Below are positions 29,878 through 38,963 of a DNA stretch of 64,000 nucleotides, piece by piece. Position numbers and translations under genes: made by a program. Positions within the stretch are counted from its first letter, which is position 1. Every line of letters begins with the position of its first letter. The stretch spans positions 1 to 64,000 of the forward strand of contig JAFLST010000004.1 of assembly GCA_022510815.1 (NCBI GenBank), read 5' to 3'. Origin of the DNA: Christensenellaceae bacterium (GTDB lineage Bacteria; Bacillota; Clostridia; Christensenellales; Aristaeellaceae). Below the pieces are notes generated by a model. The model had not been told where the DNA came from. It ran no database searches and saw nothing but the letters and a program-made list of their open reading frames with translations.

Positions 29878-29885
29878 TAACTGTT

Positions 29886-32288
29886 TTACTTGGCCGGGAA
29901 ATACATGGCGTCCGTCAGGGTAAAGGCCGAATCAGCCTGAATCTTCTCAAGGACGCGCGCCTTGTCGCTACCCTCGGCGATCACCGGATGGAAGTCGTTC
30001 TCCGGCTCTGCCGAGCTGGTCTGGATGGGGATATAGCTGACCGTGCAGCCGACATAATCATCGCCGCTGAACCGCAGGCGCACCTGAGCCAGCGTCGCGT
30101 CAAAGGTCTTCATGTCGTGGGTGCCGCCGAACATCAGGTTGCCGAGGCTCCAGAGCACCACCGTATTCCCCGCTGTGCCAATGCCCTGCACCACATGCGG
30201 ATGCGCGCCCACGATGATGTCCACTCCCGCCAGCATCGCTTCCCGAGCCATCTCCTCCTGCTGACTGTTGTGAGTCGCGCGGTACTCCGTACCCCAGTGG
30301 CAGCTATAGATGACGACGTCGCAGCCCGCCCTGCGCAGCGCGGCCACATCACGGCGGATGACCTCCTTGTCACTCTTGAAGATCGTCTCCCGGCATCCCG
30401 CAAAGCCGATGCGGTGACCGTCCTTCTCCCAGATGTAGGTGTAGCCGTAGCCGCTGTAGGGCATGCCCGCGTCCTCCAGCGCCTGCCTTGTCGCGTCGCG
30501 GCCCGCTGTGCCGTAGTCGATGTAGTGATTATTGGCAATGTTCACCTGCTCGATGGAGCCGTCCCACAGGATCTGCGTATACTCCGGCAGTCCCCGGAAG
30601 CGGTACTCCTTGTCCTTGTTTTCCCCAGCGCTGTCCGCCTTGAGCACGCACTCCAGATTGACGAAGGTCATATCGTCCTCCCCGAAGACGCTCTGGAGTC
30701 CGCTGAAGGGGTAGCTCATGCCATTAGCTTCCAGATACGCCAGGAAGGACTCCTCTTTCTTCCACCATGCCTCGCGGGTTCCCAGCACAGCGTCGCCGCC
30801 GAAGGTCAGCACCAGCTCGCTCTCCCCATCCGCAAGGGGCTGCGGCTCCGTGGGCTTCGCATTGGCGATGTTGCCAGCCACGGCCTGCGCCTCCCATGTC
30901 CGCTGCGCCTCATCATCGAGGATAAACAGCCGTGTCCCGGCGGGCAGATGCGTCCACAGCCAATAGGCGTTGATCCCGTCGCAGGGCGTTTCAGGCAGCC
31001 TCACGCAGCCATGGGAGGCCTTCATGCCCAGCATGCTGCTCTGGTTGCTGAAATCCGACCGCTCCTTCTTCGTCTGGCAGCCCGCCTGATGCAGCAGATT
31101 GCCGCCATCATAGCGGATGACATAGCTGTAGGTATAGCCCTTGTTGCTGAAATCAGCCATATGCTCCTGCAGCAGGAACGCGCCCGCGGCCGTCTCGTGA
31201 ATCAGCTTGTTCTTTTCGACCAGCCCCGTCGACACCGGCAGGGACGCGATTCGCTGCCCTTCTTGGAAGATGATCAGGGTCTGCGTTTCCTTGTCCAGCA
31301 GCAGGCCGTACTCCTGCCGGGGCTCGACCAGCTTGAGCTTCTCCGCGGGCACATAGCCCTCCATGTAGGAGCCGTCCTCGTGGTTCCACGCGCCGATCTT
31401 GACATAGCCGTCCGCTCCGATCTCAAGGAGCTTCAGGCCCTGAGACTGTCCGTGCACTGTGCCCAGCACCTTGCCCGCCTTGCTGCCGGGTTCGCTGCGC
31501 ACCTCATAGTTCGTCGTATTCTTCACGTCCAGCACGACGGACGGCTGCATCATCAGGTTCCAGATTTCCTCGTCGGACATGCCCCGCTCCGGCATGAAGG
31601 TCTCCGTCAGGGAGATCGTCATGTCAGGCTTTTCCGCCGCCACCGTCACGCGCACGTCCCGGGCATAACTCGGCGTCTCATCCACGTAAAACCGCAGCAC
31701 ATAGTCCCCCGGCGCGACGGTCTTGCCGTCAACCTTGCCGTCCCACGCATACATGATGATTCTGGTGGTACCGATGTTCTTCCGCTTCGTCTCCAGCGGC
31801 GCCGACAGATCATCCGCCCGGTAAACCGAAACTGTCAGCTTGCCCGCGCGAACCATCTTGACCTCCACCGCCCACTCGTCCGTATGATCCAGATAGAGCT
31901 TGTCCGCGTTGGACAGCGCGAAGATGACCGCCTGATTGGCCTTGTTGACCCGGATATCCGTTTTGCCGGATGCCGTCCCGCCGTAATCGTCCGTCAGCGT
32001 GGCGGTCATGGTGCTCTTGCCTGACGGCAGGCGCTGCTCGTTATCGCCCAGTCCATCCCAGAGGAATGTGTTTTTCCCCGCCTGCGCCCGGAAGGTCATG
32101 GTGCGGTAAACGTTCAGATCATCCTCCACCGTGAGCGTCAGTTCTCCGTCAAAGGGCGCCGTGACCGTGACGGTGTTTTCCGCAAACCCGACCACATTCC
32201 CGCCCACGGACAATCCAATATCCTCCGCCATCGCCATCGCCGGAAGCCATAACAGGCACAATAAGCATAACAGGCGTCTCATCCTCAT
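29886..32288 (-). CDS. Secreted multidomain protein: L,D-transpeptidase (YkuD) plus CapA/PgsA-like domain
   Basis: Signal peptide; SH3-like VRSEPGSKAGKVLGTV; YkuD motif KASHGCVRL; CapA motifs FGGDAVL, NIANNHYIDYG, GAHPHVVQG. Confidence 0.88.
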   Translation of the reverse strand: MRMRRLLCLLCLLWLPAMAMAEDIGLSVGGNVVGFAENTVTVTAPFDGELTLTVEDDLNVYRTMTFRAQAGKNTFLWDGLGDNEQRLPSGKSTMTATLTDDYGGTASGKTDIRVNKANQAVIFALSNADKLYLDHTDEWAVEVKMVRAGKLTVSVYRADDLSAPLETKRKNIGTTRIIMYAWDGKVDGKTVAPGDYVLRFYVDETPSYARDVRVTVAAEKPDMTISLTETFMPERGMSDEEIWNLMMQPSVVLDVKNTTNYEVRSEPGSKAGKVLGTVHGQSQGLKLLEIGADGYVKIGAWNHEDGSYMEGYVPAEKLKLVEPRQEYGLLLDKETQTLIIFQEGQRIASLPVSTGLVEKNKLIHETAAGAFLLQEHMADFSNKGYTYSYVIRYDGGNLLHQAGCQTKKERSDFSNQSSMLGMKASHGCVRLPETPCDGINAYWLWTHLPAGTRLFILDDEAQRTWEAQAVAGNIANAKPTEPQPLADGESELVLTFGGDAVLGTREAWWKKEESFLAYLEANGMSYPFSGLQSVFGEDDMTFVNLECVLKADSAGENKDKEYRFRGLPEYTQILWDGSIEQVNIANNHYIDYGTAGRDATRQALEDAGMPYSGYGYTYIWEKDGHRIGFAGCRETIFKSDKEVIRRDVAALRRAGCDVVIYSCHWGTEYRATHNSQQEEMAREAMLAGVDIIVGAHPHVVQGIGTAGNTVVLWSLGNLMFGGTHDMKTFDATLAQVRLRFSGDDYVGCTVSYIPIQTSSAEPENDFHPVIAEGSDKARVLEKIQADSAFTLTDAMYFPAK

Positions 32289-32415
32289 GTCTCCTTTGCA
32301 TCATATCCGGTCTAATCATACCAGTCGCCGCCGCCGCCGTCAACGCAGACCATTTCCATCCAGCGAAATTGTTACATCCGTTACAGGTTGTTTTCACAAA
32401 ATTCCCGGAAAGCCC

Positions 32416-32444
32416 TTGACAAATCCCTGCCATCCTGCTATAAT
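32416..32444 (+). promoter_or_regulatory. tRNA-Leu promoter
   Basis: TTGACA - 17 bp - TATAAT. Confidence 0.85.
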
Positions 32445-32466
32445 CGTCGATGTTGCTTAACGGCAT

Positions 32467-32548
32467 GCGGCCGTGGCGGAATTGGCATACGCGCACGTTT
32501 GAGGGGCGTGTTCTGCAAGGAGTACGGGTTCAAGTCCCGTCGGCCGCA
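32467..32548 (+). tRNA. tRNA-Leu (anticodon GAG); CCA not encoded
   Basis: Acceptor GCGGCCG/CGGCCGC; anticodon stem CACGT-TTGAGGG-GCGTG; long variable arm; GGTTCAAGTCC T-loop. Confidence 0.93.
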
Positions 32549-32552
32549 CAGT

Positions 32553-32582
32553 AACCCCGGGTGATGAGCCCGGGGTTTTCTT
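32553..32582 (+). terminator. Terminator after tRNA-Leu
   Basis: AACCCCGGGtgatgaGCCCGGGGTTTTCTTT. Confidence 0.85.
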
Positions 32583-32592
32583 TATGCTATTT

Positions 32593-32657
32593 GCGAGAGG
32601 GGAAGCTTTCGAGCCGAATGCTCCCCCTCCCGAGCTCTCCTATGAAAGGCGGCGACT
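32593..32657 (+). repeat. Intergenic hairpin repeat, copy B
   Basis: GCGAGAGGGGAAGCTTTCGAGCCGAATGCTCCCCCTCCCGAGCTCTCC plus GAAAGGCGGCGAC tail. Confidence 0.75.
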
Positions 32658-32702
32658 CACCGCTGCATGACCCCAACCATGCCACGCTTTGCCTATGCGG
32701 CA

Positions 32703-33878
32703 TTACTCCCGAATCAGCACCTTGTGAGCCATGTCTGCCACATCGTCCACCACCGGAGCAACGTAGAGCGGCAAAGGATATTCCTTCCTGTAAGTAAACT
32801 CCATGAAGGTCACGCCGTCTCCGTTCGTTCCGCTCAATCCCTCATATCTTTCGCTATTCAGGATATTCCCTTCGCTGTCCACCAGCGCCATGTCCCACCA
32901 CCGATCGAAAACAATCCTGTAATCCGACATGTCTTCCGGGTAAGCTCGTCTGAGCTCGTCCGAAACACTGCACGTCATTGCCACATGCAGACGAACGGGA
33001 GAAAAGATCGTCTCGAGCACCGTGAACTCCGTGCCGTCCGGCCAGACGGTTACGGGACCGCCCTTGATACGCTCAATACCGGGCACGTCAGCATTCAGAC
33101 AGATGATCGCGCAGGCGTCCCCTTCCGGCTCCGCTGCCCTGCCGTTTTCGTCTCTGGGGAGGCATCCATCCTCATAGAGCCTTCTCGGATCGCTGCCGAT
33201 CGGAAGCGCAATGCGCGTCTCGCCGTTCAGTTCAATCCCCTCCTGATACAGGTGCAGAATATTATAGGATATGTATTCTCCCGGCTCATCTCCGCCATAG
33301 TTGGAGAACGTGCCGCTGAGCATCTCTGTTTCCTCGCCGTTAATCCACAGCGCGTCACTCCAGAGGTAAGCGTCCCATGTGTAGATTTCCTGCTCCTCCT
33401 CTTCGATGGTGAGGTAGCGCCTGCCATTGGGGCTGTCCTCCGGGTCGCGCTCACCCATCATGCGGTCGACCGTCATGTTGCGGATGGAGTAGGTCAGATA
33501 GAGCTGCGCGCCGTCGTACAGCACCTCCTCGATGCGTACCCGGCAGTTGCCGACCATCATCTCCACCGGGTTGTTCTGGACGAGATCCGGCAGGTCTTCC
33601 CGAATCACCGCGTTCCCGCCGTAAAAATACGAGACAACCTTGGGCATCAGGGCCGTACCCGTCGCGACGGTCGCCATCAGCAGCGCCGCAATCAGCACGA
33701 TCGCCGCCGTGCGCTTCCGCAGCCTGGGCTTTGGCAACTCGACAAGATTATCCTTGAGCTTTTCCTTCTCCTCCTGCTCCTGTATCTGCGCAAAGGCGCC
33801 GAGCATGGCATTGTGGAAGACGGACGGCACCTCGGGCACAGCCTCTTCCAGACGGTCCATCAACTCGCGCTCGTTCAT
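32703..33878 (-). CDS. DUF4179-like membrane protein, putative anti-sigma factor
   Basis: One TM (TAAIVLIAALLMATVATGTAL); adjacent to ECF sigma gene. Confidence 0.75.
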   Translation of the reverse strand: MNERELMDRLEEAVPEVPSVFHNAMLGAFAQIQEQEEKEKLKDNLVELPKPRLRKRTAAIVLIAALLMATVATGTALMPKVVSYFYGGNAVIREDLPDLVQNNPVEMMVGNCRVRIEEVLYDGAQLYLTYSIRNMTVDRMMGERDPEDSPNGRRYLTIEEEEQEIYTWDAYLWSDALWINGEETEMLSGTFSNYGGDEPGEYISYNILHLYQEGIELNGETRIALPIGSDPRRLYEDGCLPRDENGRAAEPEGDACAIICLNADVPGIERIKGGPVTVWPDGTEFTVLETIFSPVRLHVAMTCSVSDELRRAYPEDMSDYRIVFDRWWDMALVDSEGNILNSERYEGLSGTNGDGVTFMEFTYRKEYPLPLYVAPVVDDVADMAHKVLIRE

Positions 33879-34369
33879 GCTTCCACCTCCTCCCATTCCT
33901 CGCCCAGCAGGCGGCTCAGGCGGTTCCTGCCATAGAGCAGCCGTGTCTTGACTGTTCCTTCGGGGACGCCCATCATCGCGGCGATGTCCGCCACCGGCCA
34001 GCCCTCCAGATAGTGCATCACGATGCAGGCGTTCTGCTCAGGCGGCAGCTTCTCGAGGGCCTGCCGCAGCGCTAACGTGTCCCGCTCCCGGATGCCGATA
34101 TCCGTCGCTTCCTCCAGCGGAACCAGCGTGAGCTTTGCCCTTCTGCGCAGAATATCATTGCAGGCGTTCATCAGGATGCGGCACAGCCACGACCGGAAAT
34201 AGGCCATATTCCGCAGCTCATTTCTGTGCTGCCATGCGCGAAGGAGCGCTTCCTGCACCGCGTCGGCGCAATCCGCGTCGCTGTGAAGCATCGCATAGCT
34301 GATCCGATACAGCAGCCGCTCGTGCTTCATCGCTTCCCGCTGAAAGGTCTGCGCGTCCATCCGCATCAC
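33875..34369 (-). CDS. RNA polymerase ECF-type sigma-70 factor
   Basis: DCADAVQEALLRAWQHRNELRN; LPPEQNACIVMHYLEGWPVADIAAMMGVPEGTVKTRLLYGRNRL. Confidence 0.92.
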   Translation of the reverse strand: MMRMDAQTFQREAMKHERLLYRISYAMLHSDADCADAVQEALLRAWQHRNELRNMAYFRSWLCRILMNACNDILRRRAKLTLVPLEEATDIGIRERDTLALRQALEKLPPEQNACIVMHYLEGWPVADIAAMMGVPEGTVKTRLLYGRNRLSRLLGEEWEEVEA

Positions 34370-34558
34370 CTCCGTTCATGCTTCTATCCGTTAGACGCTG
34401 AAATGGCGGTATAGGTTTTACAGTTTATCACATTTTCTGAAAAAGTACCGAAGAAATGCAAAATTCGCTTCCCGGTCTTGTTGTGCAGGCGGTTATCTTG
34501 TGCTACACTTTTCAGTGGCGTATTGCGCCATGAATCTGACAGCAGAAGGTTTGGAAGC

Positions 34559-35326
34559 ATGATTGAAAAATGGAACGCGACCATTCCCCGGCTGACGGGC
34601 GATGAGCCGCGGCCTGTCTACGTCTACATCCCCGACGAGGCGCTTCGTCGGCCCCGCAAGCGCTATCCGGTGCTCTACATGTTCGACGGTCATAACGTCT
34701 TCTTCGATGAGGACGCGACCTACGGCAAGTCTTGGGGCATGAAGGAATACATGGATCGGACGCGCACGCGCATGATCATCGTTGCGGTGGACTGCAATCA
34801 CAGCCCCGACAACGGCCGCCTGCGCGAGTACTCGCCCTACACCTTCGACGATCCTCGTCTGGGACACATCAGGGGCTTCGGCAAGCTGACCATGGACTGG
34901 TTCGCTTACACCCTCAAGCCCATGATCGACGCGCGCTATCCGACCCTGCCCGGCCGGGAGACCACCTTTATCGCGGGCAGCTCGATGGGCGGCCTGATGA
35001 GCCTGTACGCGGTGCTGGAATACAACCACATCTACTCCCGGGCGGCATGCCTGTCGCCGAGCATCTGGTTCGCCAGACGGCGCATCAACAGCCTTGTCCA
35101 GTCCGCCGAGGTTGCCCCGGACACCGTCATCTACATGGACTATGGCTCCCGCGAGATGGGCAACCATGACGCCATGCGGGCCCAGTTCGCCAAGGTGACG
35201 TCCATCCTGCTGGAGAAGCGCATCTTCCTCACCAGCCGCATCGTCCCCAACGGCGACCACTGCGAGGCCTGCTGGGAGGAGCAGATTCCCTTCTTCATGC
35301 ACGTTCTGCAGTACCGCCGGGAGTGA
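34559..35326 (+). CDS. Alpha/beta-hydrolase (esterase family)
   Basis: VLYMFDGHNVF; FIAGSSMGGLMSLYAVLEY. Confidence 0.88.
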   Translation: MIEKWNATIPRLTGDEPRPVYVYIPDEALRRPRKRYPVLYMFDGHNVFFDEDATYGKSWGMKEYMDRTRTRMIIVAVDCNHSPDNGRLREYSPYTFDDPRLGHIRGFGKLTMDWFAYTLKPMIDARYPTLPGRETTFIAGSSMGGLMSLYAVLEYNHIYSRAACLSPSIWFARRRINSLVQSAEVAPDTVIYMDYGSREMGNHDAMRAQFAKVTSILLEKRIFLTSRIVPNGDHCEACWEEQIPFFMHVLQYRRE

Positions 35327-35346
35327 CTGGGAGAACGAAGATAACA

Positions 35347-35410
35347 GCGAGAGGAGACTTTCGAGCCGAAAAGCCCCTCTCGCGCTCTCCTCAAGGGCAG
35401 CAAGCCCCCT
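35347..35410 (+). repeat. Intergenic hairpin repeat, copy C
   Basis: GCGAGAGGAGACTTTCGAGCCGAAAAGCCCCTCTCGCGCTCTCC. Confidence 0.75.
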
Positions 35411-35456
35411 GATTACTTGCCTGATAGAGCAACATCAACGTAAAGGATGTGACGAG

Positions 35457-36203
35457 ATGGAGACCTTTTACACCAAGTGGTACAGCCCGGCGATCGGGCG
35501 CGACATGGAAATCAAGGTATATGGTCATCACGGACACCCGGTGCTGTTCATTCCCTGCCAGAACGGGCACTTCTTTGACTTCGAGAATTTCCACATGACT
35601 GATGTGTGGGCTCCGTGGATTGACAGCGGCGAGTGCATGGTCTTCGCCATCGACACGCTGGATGAGGAGACTTACTCCGCCGATTATGATCCGTATTGGC
35701 GCATTCGCCGCCATGAGGACTGGATGCGGTACATCTTTGACGAGGTCGTGCCCTTCATCCGGGAGATGACCATGGACCGCAACGGCTGGGACGGCGTACC
35801 GGGCGTGATCGCTTTCGGCGCTTCTTTGGGCGCGACCCACGCCGCAAACCTGTACTTCCGCCGTCCTGATCTCTTTGACGGCCTGCTGGCGCTCTCGGGC
35901 ATCTATACCTCGGACTACGGCTTCCCCGGCTACATGGACGAGGTGGTCTATCAGAACTCTCCCGTCGATTATCTGGCTGGCATGCCCGCCGATCATCCCT
36001 ACATCGAGCAGTACAATCAGCACAAGGCGGTCATCGTGGTCGGTCAGGGCGCATGGGAGGTGCCGGAGAGCACCTTCCGGGTCAAGGAAATCTGCGAGCA
36101 GAAGGGCATCGGCGTATGGGTTGACATCTGGGGCTACGATGTGAAGCACGACTGGGACTGGTGGTACAAGCAGGTGGCTGTCCATGTGCCGCACGTCCTC
36201 TAA
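35457..36203 (+). CDS. Alpha/beta-hydrolase (esterase-like)
   Basis: VIAFGASLGATHAANLYFRRPDLFDGLLALSG. Confidence 0.8.
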   Translation: METFYTKWYSPAIGRDMEIKVYGHHGHPVLFIPCQNGHFFDFENFHMTDVWAPWIDSGECMVFAIDTLDEETYSADYDPYWRIRRHEDWMRYIFDEVVPFIREMTMDRNGWDGVPGVIAFGASLGATHAANLYFRRPDLFDGLLALSGIYTSDYGFPGYMDEVVYQNSPVDYLAGMPADHPYIEQYNQHKAVIVVGQGAWEVPESTFRVKEICEQKGIGVWVDIWGYDVKHDWDWWYKQVAVHVPHVL

Positions 36204-36225
36204 GCAACAAAAGGAGCTGAGTACC

Positions 36226-37416
36226 ATGAAGAATTTCGTCTTTATCTCCCCCAACTTCCCGACCAACTACTGGCAGTTCTGCCGCCACCTGAAGGATAAC
36301 GGCCTGAACGTGCTGGGCATCGGCGATCAGCCTTATGACGAGCTCCTGCCCGAGCTGAAGGCCAGCCTGAACGAGTACTACAAGGTTTCCTCCATGGAGA
36401 ACTACGACGAGGTTTATCGTGCCGTGGCGTTCTTCGCCTTCAAGTACGGCAAGATCGACTGGCTCGAGAGCAACAACGAGTACTGGCTGGAGCGCGACGC
36501 CATGCTGCGCACCGATTTCCACATCACCTCCGGCTTCCAGACCGAGGACATGGCCCGCATCAAGTACAAGTCCGGCATGAAGGCCTACTATCAGGCCGTC
36601 GGCATTCCCACCGCCCGGTATCACATGGTCGACGACTTCGACGACTGCAAGGCGTTCATCAACGAGGTCAACTGGCCCGTCATTGTCAAGCCCGACAACG
36701 GCGTGGGCGCTTCTCACACCTACAAGCTGTCCAGTGACGAGGAGCTGAGCGCCTTCCTCGCCGAGCGCGATCCGAATGTCAGCTACATCATGGAAGAGTT
36801 CATCATCGCTGAGGTTAACAGCTACGACGCGATCATCGACTCCAACGGCGACCCGATCTTCGAGACCGGCAACGTGACGCCCAACTCCATCATGGACATC
36901 GTGAACAACGCCGACAACTCGATCTACTACATCGTCAAGGACCTGCCCGAGGATACCCGCAAGGCCGGCCGCGCGACGGTGAAGTCCTTCGGCGTGAAGA
37001 ACCGCTTCGTGCATTTCGAGTTCTTCCGGCTCACCGAGGATCAGCCCATGGGCAAGAAGGGCGACGTGGTGGCCCTCGAGGTCAACATGCGGCCCTGCGG
37101 CGGCTTCTCCCCAGACATGATGAACTTCGCCAACAGCACCGACGTATACAAGATTTACGCAGACATGATCGCCTTTGACAGCACGCTCAAGGCGGGCGGC
37201 GAGCACTTCTTCTGCGCCTTTGCGGGCCGCCGCGACGGCAAGAACTTCCGCCTCTCCCATGAGGAGCTGATGGCCAAGTACGGCAGCGCCATGCGCATGG
37301 TTGACCGCATTCCCGACGCCCTTTCCGGCGCGATGGGCAATCAGATGTATGTCGCCAACTTCTCCACCAAGGAGGCCATGGACGCTTTCTACACCGACGC
37401 CTGCGAGACGTGGTGA
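36226..37416 (+). CDS. ATP-grasp domain protein of unknown substrate
   Basis: NWPVIVKPDNGVGASHTYKL; YIMEEFI; VALEVNMRPCGG. Confidence 0.85.
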   Translation: MKNFVFISPNFPTNYWQFCRHLKDNGLNVLGIGDQPYDELLPELKASLNEYYKVSSMENYDEVYRAVAFFAFKYGKIDWLESNNEYWLERDAMLRTDFHITSGFQTEDMARIKYKSGMKAYYQAVGIPTARYHMVDDFDDCKAFINEVNWPVIVKPDNGVGASHTYKLSSDEELSAFLAERDPNVSYIMEEFIIAEVNSYDAIIDSNGDPIFETGNVTPNSIMDIVNNADNSIYYIVKDLPEDTRKAGRATVKSFGVKNRFVHFEFFRLTEDQPMGKKGDVVALEVNMRPCGGFSPDMMNFANSTDVYKIYADMIAFDSTLKAGGEHFFCAFAGRRDGKNFRLSHEELMAKYGSAMRMVDRIPDALSGAMGNQMYVANFSTKEAMDAFYTDACETW

Positions 37417-37431
37417 CGAACGTGATATTTT

Positions 37432-37497
37432 GCGAGAGGAGGATGCTTTGGAGCCCAAAGCATCCTCCTCTCGCGCTCTCCTCCCGAAAAGCGGCGA
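37432..37497 (+). repeat. Intergenic hairpin repeat, copy D (perfect 20-bp stem)
   Basis: GCGAGAGGAGGATGCTTTGG-AGC-CCAAAGCATCCTCCTCTCGC plus GCTCTCC...GAAAAGCGGCGACC tail. Confidence 0.85.
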
Positions 37498-37587
37498 CCT
37501 TTTTGCGCTTATATGAGCGCTTTTTTCATGCGGTATTGAGTAACAGCAGTTCTATGTGGTATACTATGGGAAACGGAGGTGTTTTTC

Positions 37588-38565
37588 ATGTGCACAGCAT
37601 TGACCTTTACCACGAAGGATCACTATTTCGGGCGTTCGCTTGATCTCGAATACTCCTACCACGAGACCGTGACCATCATGCCCCGGAAGATGCCGCTGCA
37701 TTTCCGCGACGCGGGCACGCTGGAAACCCATCTGGCGATGATCGGCATGGCATATGTGGTGGACGGCTATCCGCTCTATTATGACGCGGTCAATGAGAAG
37801 GGCCTCGGCATGGCGGGCCTGAACTTCCCCGGCAACGCGTACTATCATCCCATCGACCCGGAGAAGGATAACCTTGGCTCCTTTGAGTTCATTCCGTGGA
37901 TTCTGGCCCAGTGCGGCACGGTCAAAGAGGCCCGCAAGCTGCTGGAGCGGCTGAACCTTGCAGCCATCGACTACAGCAAGGAGCTGCCTGCTTCTCCCCT
38001 GCACTGGATGATCGCCGATCAGGAGGAGTCCATCGTGGTCGAGTCCATGAAGGACGGTCTGCGCGTTCATGACAACCCTGTGGGCGTGATGACCAACAAC
38101 CCGCCCTTCGAGACGCAGCTTTTCAACCTGACCAATTACATGGCCCTGTCCACCGAGCCGCCGGAGAACAACTTCTCGGACAAGCTGGAGCTCAAGCCCT
38201 ACAGCCGCGGCATGGGCGCGATGGGTCTGCCGGGCGACCTGTCCAGCGCGTCACGGTTCGTCAAGGTGGCCTTCACACGGCTCAACTCCGTCTGCGGCGA
38301 CGACGAGAGCGCCAGCATCAGCCAGTTCTATCACATTCTCGGCTCCGTCGCTCAGCAGCGCGGCTTGGTGCACATGGGGCATGGGCAGTACGAGATCAGC
38401 ATTTACACCTCCTGCTGCAACACGACCCGCGGCATCTACTACTACACCACCTACGAGAACAGCCAGATCACCGCGGTGGACATGCACCGGGAGAACCTTG
38501 ATGGCACGGAGGTCGTCAGCTACCCGCTCATCACCGGGCAGCAGATCAAATGGCAGAATCGGTAA
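37588..38565 (+). CDS. Choloylglycine hydrolase family protein (bile salt hydrolase/penicillin acylase-like)
   Basis: N-terminal MCTALTF with Cys2; FGRSLDLEYSY; MTNNPPFETQLFNLTNY. Confidence 0.88.
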   Translation: MCTALTFTTKDHYFGRSLDLEYSYHETVTIMPRKMPLHFRDAGTLETHLAMIGMAYVVDGYPLYYDAVNEKGLGMAGLNFPGNAYYHPIDPEKDNLGSFEFIPWILAQCGTVKEARKLLERLNLAAIDYSKELPASPLHWMIADQEESIVVESMKDGLRVHDNPVGVMTNNPPFETQLFNLTNYMALSTEPPENNFSDKLELKPYSRGMGAMGLPGDLSSASRFVKVAFTRLNSVCGDDESASISQFYHILGSVAQQRGLVHMGHGQYEISIYTSCCNTTRGIYYYTTYENSQITAVDMHRENLDGTEVVSYPLITGQQIKWQNR

Positions 38566-38571
38566 AGCAAC

Positions 38572-38600
38572 AAAACCGGCTTGCGAAAGCCGGTTCTTTT
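38572..38600 (+). terminator. Terminator
   Basis: AACCGGCTTgcgaAAGCCGGTTCTTTT. Confidence 0.8.
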
Positions 38601-38824
38601 CATCGGAAGTCGAACAACTCACTGGGCTTGATCTCCAGCACCCGGCACAGTGTGAACAGCACGTCCAGCGACGCGCCGACATTGCCCAGCTCGATGGCGC
38701 TCATGTGACTGCGGTCAATGTCCAGCAGCTCGGCAAGCTGCATCTGGGTATAACCCGCCTTTTTGCGATAGTAGGAAATATTGCGGCCGAGGCATTGATA
38801 CTCCTGTATATAGGTTTTGTTCAT
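38600..38824 (-). CDS. Small XRE-family regulator
   Basis: ISYYRKKAGYTQMQLAELLDIDRSHMSAIELGNVGASLDVLFTLCRVLEIKPSELF. Confidence 0.9.
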   Translation of the reverse strand: MNKTYIQEYQCLGRNISYYRKKAGYTQMQLAELLDIDRSHMSAIELGNVGASLDVLFTLCRVLEIKPSELFDFR

Positions 38825-38963
38825 CAACACCACCTCGTTACTATTGTATGATGAATGTCAGGCATCATAAACCTTGTCACAGCAGTCATACGACTATTGA
38901 CACAAGTCATTTGATGGTTTATACTAAGTATGCGAAATTCACATTCACAGGAGGAAGCATGCC

